Below, in pieces: positions 54,128 to 62,344 of a stretch of DNA of 64,000 nt. Under the pieces are notes generated by a model. It saw only the letters and a program-made list of their open reading frames with translations. It searched no databases and was not told where the DNA came from. Source of the DNA: Fulvia fulva (taxonomy: Eukaryota; Ascomycota; Dothideomycetes; Mycosphaerellales; Mycosphaerellaceae); the NCBI RefSeq assembly GCF_020509005.1, contig NC_063012.1, positions 4,960,001-5,024,000 on the forward strand, given 5' to 3'. Both the position numbers and the translations under genes were made by a program. How positions within the stretch are numbered: the stretch's first letter is position 1; the number at the start of each line of letters is the position of its first letter.

Positions 54128-54797
54128 GTAACTATAGAAAGAGAGGTAGAATAACTAGGGTGTAGGGTATAGTAGACGCCCTTAGCTAGCGGGACAACCT
54201 AAGGAATAGTTAGCTACGAAATCCGCGGTTAAGTACCCCCTAAAGCTTATCTACTACCGCCTTACGAGGGTATAGAGTAGTATAGTAACCTAACTACGAA
54301 GCGAAAATATCGGCCTCTAGGGGTACCTATTATAGAGGAAGGTTCTAGAATATACGAATACTAGCTGCCCCTACGGCTATTACTCCTAGAACGTACGGTA
54401 CGTACTCCTTATCTATCCGAGGTAGTCGCTAGGAAGGGGGGAGTAGATAGTAAAGGCGAGGAACCGGACGATTAGGGCACTTCTTAATAACGCTAAGGAC
54501 CTACGGCGTATTACGAACTAGATACTAGAGAAGGGCTGGCTAGAACAGTACCGCCTAGTAGGAGCAGTATAGGAAGAGAGGACACGACGTAGCGCGACGA
54601 GACCGGCTAGGAGCGGGGGCTAACGGGGTAGTGATATAGACTACGTACGTTTAGAGGGAAAGCTAATCTAGACAAGGAGTAGTCGGGGGCGGGAAGGGTT
54701 TTCACCTATTCGGGTTTCCCTTTATATATAACAATAGATATATACCTATATAGGCCGATTAGGGTCCTAGAATAGAGGAATAACAAATCTATCTTTC
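54128..54797 (+). mobile_element. LINE B, third segment: 3' end
   Basis: RIPed continuation of LINE B after the Copia insertion, starting with the duplicated GTAAC. It carries the end of the LINE protein and a 3' untranslated tail GGAATAACAAATCTATCTTTC, followed by the right copy of the 15-bp target duplication at 54798-54812. The tail resembles that of LINE A. Confidence 0.7.
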
Positions 54798-54812
54798 TAT
54801 ATATATTGTTTA
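54798..54812. repeat. Right 15-bp target-site duplication of LINE B
   Basis: TATATATATTGTTTA, identical to 40105-40119. Confidence 0.7.
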
Positions 54813-57144
54813 TTATACTATTATAGAGCCTGTTAGCCTATATAGCTATACTACCTACTTCTAGTTATAAAGGGGAGACTCGTATTATAGAGTAAAAACC
54901 CCCTCTCCTCTCCTATACGTTCTTAACCTTACCTTCTTTCGTGTTTTCCTTATTAAGAGTATACTAGTATTATAGACCTACCCTAATAACTACCCTATCT
55001 ATACCCCCTTGACCTCCCGCCTCTTCTCTATCCACTCCTCCGTCTTGCTAGCTAGCGCGAACTATTTAAGAAAGCCCTACTATAGTATCTACTATACTAT
55101 CCGTTTTACGTCTCGCTTATCCGTTACGATTAACTAGTAGTCGCGTCTTACTACCTTGGCTCTCTACTAGCCTCGTTCTTCTACCTATTACGGGCACCGT
55201 AGTATTATATACTCCGGGTTCTATAACGGGTAGTTATACTAGTATACTAGGCTATATACGTCCGGGACTTTCCTTCTATATAGGTAGGCCCTTAACCCGA
55301 TATATTCGGACCTAATCTATATCGCGATACTTACTTCGGCCCTTATTAGGTCACGGTAGAGTAGGTAGTTATGTCTCTAGAAGGGGCGTAATGCTAGGGG
55401 TCCTCGATTTAGTAGGGGATTCTCTTTCTATTCCTATTCCTAAAGGTAGCCCGCTACCTACTCTACGAGGCTTTACGTCTTTACCTTATTACCCTTTTTC
55501 CTCCGTACCTTTTCCTCCTCCTCCTTCCTCTCTAGCTACTCCTAGGTTCGCTTAACGACTTCAAACGTACGTAGGTCGTCTTACTTTTAGCTTTAACGTA
55601 CCCTAAGGCTAGGTAGTCGGTCGTACCTCCTAGCGATCTTCTCCGTAGAGTCCCGAATAGCTTATTATACTAGATAATCCGCCGTCTTCCTAGCGTATTA
55701 GATCCTTATTCCCTTAATATAATTTTTAATCGGGGGGGACCCTATCTCTACCTCCGCTACTCTCGTTAGCGTTATCTTATAGGCTCCTAGTATCCGTCTA
55801 AGGTTCGCGGCCTACGTCCGGTTTAGGGGTCCCTCTATCCGCTTCGGGATCGGTTTGCCTACTCCTCCTGTCCCCTATATCTAGGCCCCGTAGAGCATTA
55901 CTAGTTTTACGATCGTCTTATATATAATCCTTACCTTACTAAACGTAGCTCCCTATATTAACGTTATAAGTCTAGTTATTATAGCCTTGTTAACCTAGGC
56001 TCTATTCTAGGCTTCCCTAATCTAGGGGTTCTAGCTAAGCTTAGGGTCTAGCTAGATTCCTAGGACTCGTAATTCGGGAGAGAGCTTCGTTACGTAACCC
56101 TAGATAGTTACCGTTACTTATATATTATAGTAGGTTCTTACCTTACTAAAGTAGATAAGCTAGTACTTTTCCGGGGCGAAACGGGCGCCGTATCGACGTA
56201 CCTATTCCTCGTATACCTCGTGTCTTTCTATAAGTAGCCGGTAGTTTTCTTCGATCGTTATTAACTAGGCTAGGATATTCGTATCGTCGACGAACCCCGA
56301 GGCCGACGTTTATAGTGAGGTAAGTAGTAGGATTAGGTCCGCTATAAAGATTAAGAAGAGGATCGGGGATAGTATTAAGCCCTAGGGGATTCCGTATTCT
56401 ATATATATAAGGTTGCCCTCCTTACGCTTCCTAAGGACAATCTACGTTATTCTCTCCTTAAGGAAGGAGTTTACGAAACTTGTTACCTACCGCGGGATTC
56501 CTTTTTACCGTAGGATATAGAGGAGTCGCTTATAGGAGACGTTATCGAATACCCCTAAGATATCGAGAGACAATAGTAATATAACCCTATTCCGTCTATA
56601 GTACTAGAGAGTATAACTCTGTTCGGTAATAAGCTCTATAGCCGTTAGGGTAGATCGTTTACTCCTACTACCTATCTATATCTCTAGGAGTAGGTTATTA
56701 TCCTCGACGAGCTATATAATTCTTCTTACTACGACCTTCTCTAGTATCTTTCTAATTATATTTAGGAGTACGATCGGCCTATAGGACTTTAGCTTTATAT
56801 AGTCTTCCTTCTATAGCTTCTTTAGGACGACTATAAGGGACCGCCTAAATAGCCGTAGGTAGTACCCCTTACGTAGGCAAGCCGTAAATAGTTCGGCGAG
56901 GTATAGGGCGACTTCTTCTTTATATTCTTTAAGGAGGAGGTTTAGGATTCCGTCGGGTCCCGGGGCCTTACGGCCCTTTAGCTTTCCTATAATCTCCTTT
57001 ATCTCCTTCTCGCCTACTATCTAGTATATATCGAGTAGCTCCGGGTAGATCGTTCCCTCTATATCCGTTAGGTCGGCCGTTAACTATGTCGTAAAGAAGT
57101 AGTCGGCGAACGCCTTCGCCTTCCCTTCCGGCGTTATCTAAATT
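54813..57144 (-). mobile_element. LINE C, minus strand, RIPed, 5' part displaced
   Basis: On the minus strand, from 57144 leftward, a LINE protein is readable across stops: KAFADYFF, a GRKAPGPDGILN block, the reverse transcriptase with LLLSLDILGVFDNVSY, GIPQGLILSPILFLIF and GFVDDTNILA (about 56265-56300), and a His-rich C-terminus. The 3' tail on this strand (TATATAGGCTAACAGG, then AATAAACAATATATA) resembles the tail of LINE B and includes the site where LINE B inserted. The endonuclease and ORF1 are not in the window: they would lie beyond the Gypsy insertion that begins at 57145. Confidence 0.72.
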
Positions 57145-59879
57145 TATTACGGGCAGCCCGCGACCCCCTACTATAGCTACGTCGGCCCGGCTGAACCGCG
57201 GACCTTCCGTATCGGGTTAGCGCGGCTTAGCTTTACTTTATAACTTCGCCGCGCCTCGCGCTCCTCTTTCGTAGCTTCGTAGAATAATAACTATCTCGTT
57301 CGGACCTTATAGTACGCGCGCCCTTATAGTTTGTTCTACTACCCTACCTAGATCGCGGATCTAGGTAAGGGACGCGTAATAATAGGAATAGATAGAACCG
57401 TAGAACTCGAGAATGCGTAGAGTCGTATTAGAATATAGAATACGGTAAGGCGTATAGCGCGTAGATACCTAGAGAACGTAACGCGGCGATATTATTAGTA
57501 GGTAGTCGCGCGCTCGTAGACATTTAGGATATAGGCACCGTTACGCCTCCCCCGAACCTAGATAACATAACTTTATAAATAGCGAACGGCGGTATACTAC
57601 CGCTACCTAAGCCTAAGGGCAAAAGTAAGTAGCGTATATCTCTTTTCCCCGACCTCTCCTCTTTTCTTTAGAGTTAGATATAGGACGATAACCGGCGGGT
57701 CATAGTAGATACCGGTGTCGCGCTATAATAAGAGATTGATAAAGCTGACTAGAAGGCCTTCGAGCGAGAAGAAGGTAGTAGGATTGACTTTATAGAACTA
57801 TTCGAGTTTAAGCTCAAAGAGAACCTAGGCGGCGACCTAGACGAGGTATATCTATTACTCGACGAGGTAGAACATATTCTCGTATCCGAATACTAGAATG
57901 TCACCCTAGACAACCTTACGACCCTTATATCCTAACACCCGAAGACTACCTACGACTTTGTACTATAAGTAGTCAATACGGCGATTACTAAGGGTAGACA
58001 ACTCGATATAATAGAGCGAGCTAACGACCTCTAGAACACCTAGTATACTACGCTATATACCGAATACGACCGTATCTATAAGATACTACGAAGTGAAGAT
58101 CTTGTTATATAGAAAATGGTTTTAGATCTTAAGAGTAAGAAGGATTACGACCTAGCTAAGTTATAAGAGCTAGAGAAGAAATATAAGGAAGCTAATAACC
58201 TATATAAGTAGTTTAGTAAGATCTATAAGAAGGAGAAGAAGAAGGTACAAGATGCTAAGGTAAAGAACTAGGCCCTATAACAAGAAGTCGATAACCTAAA
58301 GGCTCGGCTTAAGGTAGGAGACACTATATAGAACGGAGGTAGGGGCCGCTTAGGCCGCCGACCCTCTCGTTCCCGCCTACGCGAGACCTTACTCGAGTAG
58401 CTATTACGTAGGTATCGCGAAGCTACTAGTAGAGGTAGCGGTAGCGGTAGTAGTAATAACGATAGAGACGACGATAACCGTAGTAGTAATAGCCGAGGAC
58501 GTAATAACGACCGTCCGCGACTAGGACCTAATAATAGTCGTGACTTAAGAATACGTAATACCCGTACCTAGACACTACTAGTTAACCTCCTAGAATGTCT
58601 CTTTACTATTAACCGCACCCTTACTCGCGGTATAGAGATCGGTAAGGGTATACCTAACCCTAAGTACTTTAAGAACGATAATGACCCTAATTTCGATAGC
58701 TAGTATAGTAGTGTTCTCCTAAAGCTAACTATAGTAACCTTCCGTACTAAGGTAGATAGTCTACGCTTTATATATAGGTAGATGTAAGGTGATCCTTAGC
58801 GAAGCATTAAGCCGAGGATCCCTATGCCTAGATAGTAGTCCTTTAACGAGTTTAAGACTAGAGAAGAGTTATTAGATTAGATAATACGCTAATATAGTAT
58901 ACGTAATAAAGGAACTAAGGCTATAGTTAATATTACTACCTATAAGTAAGAATAAGGCGAAACCTTTATAGCCTTCTATACCCGCTACTCGAAGTTACGC
59001 ACCTAGATATTATAGACCGATAAGACCGAGCTTATACTATTCTATAACCGACTAAACCGTAAGTACTTTATTAAGACCTTCGGCGACCGCGAAGTCGACC
59101 GCCGCCTAGATAGTATATAAGACGTTATCGAGGAGTATACCGTACTAGACGAGAGCTTCTACGAGACAGATCGACTATACCCGTAGAAGGAGCGCCCCCG
59201 TAGTAATAGTAACTCGAACGGTAATAGCGGCTAGAATAACTAGAATAACGGTAACGTAGTTACTAGTACCGCTACCGGTATAGTAGGTGCCTTAGTATAG
59301 CGCCTACTATAGTACGCTAGTATTAAGAAGAAGGAGGATCTACCGACATATCTATAGAACCTACCTACGCTTAACCGTAAGTAGCGCGAAGACCTTAAGA
59401 AGTAGGGTAAGTACTACCGCTACCGTATAGGTTCTTACGTATCGACTAACCCTAAATACCTAATATATAGGTATAATAGCGACTATCGCCTACCGCGTCT
59501 ACGTAATACTACGCTAAATCCGAACGTAAACCTTAGTTCCCTAGCCGCCGATCCGTAGTAGGGAAATAGTACGACCGCTACCTAAGCGTAGTAGATAGCG
59601 GTCACCCGAACTTCCTAGGATAGAAAGAGTATAAGATTAAGAGACACGGAATGTAAGAGACGGTAACAGACTATAGTAAGGAGCTTAAGATATCGGTATA
59701 CGTACTAGATAAGTAATAGCTAGCTATATACCCTTTTATAGTGTTACCCGTAATAATATAATATAGAAAGGCTCGAGGCCTTATAGATTCTACTTCTACC
59801 TCTCTCTTTCTTAACTAGAAATTTATACGTAAATACATAATACCCCTAATCCCTTTAACGTAAAGCCGACGACTAATAG
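57145..59879 (+). mobile_element. RIPed copy of Gypsy element F: 5' LTR, gag, start of pol
   Basis: Collinear over its whole length with the un-RIPed copy at 59880-62619, with a few small indels. Its first bases TATTACGGGCAGCC correspond to TGTCACGGGCAGCC of the intact copy. Nearly every CA in the intact copy is TA here and nearly every TG is TA; the gag ATG has become ATA (57465-57467), and dozens of TAG/TAA stops arise. The last matched base is about 59878, inside the protease region of pol, where the second copy begins. The rest of this element would be to the right of the window. Confidence 0.93.
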
Positions 59880-60063
59880 TGTCACGGGCAGCCCGCGACC
59901 CCTCACTGTAGCTGCGTCGGCCCGGCTGAACCGCGGACCTTCTGCATCGGGTTAGCGCGGCTTGGCTTTACTTTATAACTTCGCCGCGCCTCGCGCTCCT
60001 CTGTCGTAGCTTCGTAGAACAACAACTATCTCATTCGGACCCTATGGTACGCGCGCCCTTACA
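59880..60063 (+). repeat. Putative 5' LTR of intact Gypsy element
   Basis: Starts TGTCACGGGCAGCC exactly where homology to the preceding copy restarts, and a plausible end is the CA of CCCTTACA at 60063 (184 bp). A TTTATAAC box near 59972 could be the promoter. The 3' LTR is outside the window, so the right limit is a guess; no clear primer-binding site was recognised. Confidence 0.55.
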
Positions 60064-60199
60064 GTTTGTTCTACCTTACTACCCAGATCGCGGATCTAGG
60101 TAAGGGACGCGTAACAACAGGAACAGACAGAACCGCAGAACTCGAGAACGCGCAGAGCCGCATCAGAACACAGAACACGGTAAGGCGCACAGCGCGCAG

Positions 60200-62326
60200 A
60201 TGCCTAGAGAACGCAACGCGGCGACACCATCAGCAGGTGGTCGCGCGCTCGTAGACAGTCAGGATACAGGCACCGTCACGCCTCCCCCGAACCCAGACAA
60301 CATGACTTCACAAACAGCGAACGGCGGCATGCGACCGCCACCTAAGCCTAAGGGCAAAAGCAAGCAGCGCACATCTCTTTTCCCCGACCTCTCCTCTTTT
60401 CCTCAGAGTCAGACACAGGACGACAACCGGCGGGTCACAGTAGACACCGGTGTCGCGCTACAACAAGAGATTGATAAAGCTTACCAGAAGGCCTTCGAGC
60501 GAGAAGAAGGTGGTGAGATTGACTTTACAGAACTGTTCGAGTTCAAGCTCGAAGAGAACCCAGGCGGCGACCCAGACGAGGTGTATCTATCACTCGACGA
60601 GGCAGAACACATTCTCGCATCCGAATACCAGAATGTCACCCCAGACAACCTCACGACCCTTGCATCCCAACACCCGAAGACCACCCACGACTTCGTGCTA
60701 CAAGCAGTCAACACGGCAATTACTAAGGGCAGACAACTCGATGTAATGGAGCGAGCCAACGACCTCCAGAACACCCAGTACACCACGCTGTACACCGAAT
60801 ACGACCGCATCTACAAGATGCTGCGAAGTGAAGAGCTTGTCACACAGAAAATGGCAGCAGATCTCAAGAGCAAGAAGGATTGCGACCCAGCTAAGTTGCA
60901 AGAGCTGGGGAAGAAATACAAGGAAGCCAACAACCTGTGCAAGCAGTTCAGCGAGATCTGCGAGAAGGAGAAGAAGAAGGCACAAGATGCTGAGGCGAAG
61001 AACCAGGCCCTACAACAAGAAGTCGATGACCTGAAGGCTCGGCTTGAGGCAGGAGACACCACACAGAACGGAGGTAGGGGCCGCTCAGGCCGCCGACCCT
61101 CTCGTTCCCGCCCACGCGAGACCTCACTCGAGCAGCTATTGCGTAGGTATCGCGAAGCTGCTGGTGGAGGGGGCGGTGGCGGTGGTGGTGATAACGATAA
61201 CGATGGAGACGACGATGACCGTGGCGACAATGGCCGAGGACGTGACAACGACCGTCCGCGACCAGGACCCAACAACAGTCGTGACTCGAGAATGCGCAAC
61301 ACCCGCACCCAGACACCACTGGTTGACCTTCCAGAACGTCTCTTCACCATTGACCGCACCCTCACTCGCGGCATGGAGATCGGCAAGGGTGTGCCCGACC
61401 CTAAGCACTTCAAGAACGATGACGACCCCAATTTCGACAGCTGGTACAGCAGTGTTCTCCTAAAGCTGACTGTAGCAACCTTCCGCACTGAGGCAGATGG
61501 TCTGCGCTTCGTGTATGGGTGGACACAAGGTGATCCTCAGCGAAGCATCAAGCCGAGGATCCCTGTGCCTGGACAGCAGTCCTTCAACGAGTTCAAGACT
61601 GGAGAAGAGTTATTAGACTGGATGACACGCCAATATGGCACACGCAATGAGGGAACCAAGGCTATGGTTGACATTGCTACCTGCAAGCAAGAACAAGGCG
61701 AAACCTTTGTAGCCTTCCATGCCCGCTACTCGAAGTTGCGCGCCTGGATGTCATGGACCGATGAGACCGAGCTCATGCTGTTCCGTAACCGACTGAACCG
61801 CAAGTACTTCATCAAGACCTTCGGCGACCGCGAAGTCGACCGCCGCCTAGACAGCATGCAAGACGTTATCGAGGAGTGCACCGCACTGGACGAGAGTTTC
61901 TACGAGACAGATCGACTATACCCGCAGAAGGAGCGCCCCCGGGGCAATGGCAACTCGAACAGCAATGGCGGCCAGAACAACCAGAACAACGGCAACGCAG
62001 TTGCTAGTGCCGCTGCCGGTGTAGCAGGTGCCTTGGTACAGCGCCCACTACAGTACGCTGGTACCAAGAAGAAGGAGGATCTGCCGACACATCTACAGAA
62101 CCTGCCTACGCTCAACCGTGAGCAGCGCGAAGACCTTAAGAAGCAGGGTAAGTGCTACCGCTGCCGTACAGGTTCTCACGTGTCGACCAACCCTGAATGC
62201 CCAATGTATGGGTACGATGGCGACTATCGCCCACCGCGTCCACGCAATACCACGCCGAATCCGAACGCGAACCTCAGTTCCCTAGCCGCCGATCCGCGGC
62301 AGGGAAATGGCACGACCGCTGCCTAA
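60200..62326 (+). CDS. Gypsy gag polyprotein
   Basis: 708 residues. A Pro/Gln-rich N-terminus is followed by an acidic segment, a long coiled coil near residues 215-290 (LQELGKKYKEANNLCKQFSE), a Gly/Asp low-complexity run near 320-350, a retrotransposon gag (capsid) domain near 410-580 (WYSSVLLKLTVATFRTEADG; QYGTRNEGTKAMVDI; AFHARYSKLRAWMSWTDETE), and a zinc knuckle CYRCRTGSHVSTNPEC near 650. Translation starts at the ATG 60200; the RIPed sister copy lost exactly this codon. The stop TAA (62324-62326) lies in the loop of the predicted frameshift stem. Confidence 0.9.
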   Translation: MPRERNAATPSAGGRALVDSQDTGTVTPPPNPDNMTSQTANGGMRPPPKPKGKSKQRTSLFPDLSSFPQSQTQDDNRRVTVDTGVALQQEIDKAYQKAFEREEGGEIDFTELFEFKLEENPGGDPDEVYLSLDEAEHILASEYQNVTPDNLTTLASQHPKTTHDFVLQAVNTAITKGRQLDVMERANDLQNTQYTTLYTEYDRIYKMLRSEELVTQKMAADLKSKKDCDPAKLQELGKKYKEANNLCKQFSEICEKEKKKAQDAEAKNQALQQEVDDLKARLEAGDTTQNGGRGRSGRRPSRSRPRETSLEQLLRRYREAAGGGGGGGGGDNDNDGDDDDRGDNGRGRDNDRPRPGPNNSRDSRMRNTRTQTPLVDLPERLFTIDRTLTRGMEIGKGVPDPKHFKNDDDPNFDSWYSSVLLKLTVATFRTEADGLRFVYGWTQGDPQRSIKPRIPVPGQQSFNEFKTGEELLDWMTRQYGTRNEGTKAMVDIATCKQEQGETFVAFHARYSKLRAWMSWTDETELMLFRNRLNRKYFIKTFGDREVDRRLDSMQDVIEECTALDESFYETDRLYPQKERPRGNGNSNSNGGQNNQNNGNAVASAAAGVAGALVQRPLQYAGTKKKEDLPTHLQNLPTLNREQREDLKKQGKCYRCRTGSHVSTNPECPMYGYDGDYRPPRPRNTTPNPNANLSSLAADPRQGNGTTAA

Positions 62327-62344
62327 GCGTGGTAGACAGCGGTC
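62302..62344 (+). promoter_or_regulatory. Predicted -1 ribosomal frameshift signal between gag and pol
   Basis: The heptamer G GGA AAT (62302-62308) lies in the gag reading frame with the X XXY YYZ pattern. After a 5-nt spacer, GACCGCTG (62314-62321) can pair perfectly with CAGCGGTC (62337-62344), an 8-bp, GC-rich stem with a 15-nt loop that holds the gag stop. Slipping back one base puts ribosomes in the frame GGG AAA TGG, which is the open pol frame. Geometry fits known retroviral and retrotransposon -1 sites; function is untested. Confidence 0.75.

Noticed and set aside
59975..60100. Primer-binding site for the Gypsy element (TGGTACGCGCGCCC near 60045)
   Set aside because: It would place the LTR end at a non-CA dinucleotide and the tRNA match cannot be checked here; left uncalled.
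60481..61488. Several minus-strand open frames within Gypsy gag
   Set aside because: Shadows of the gag coding strand; Ser/Leu-rich composition mirrors the acidic and Gly-rich gag codons.
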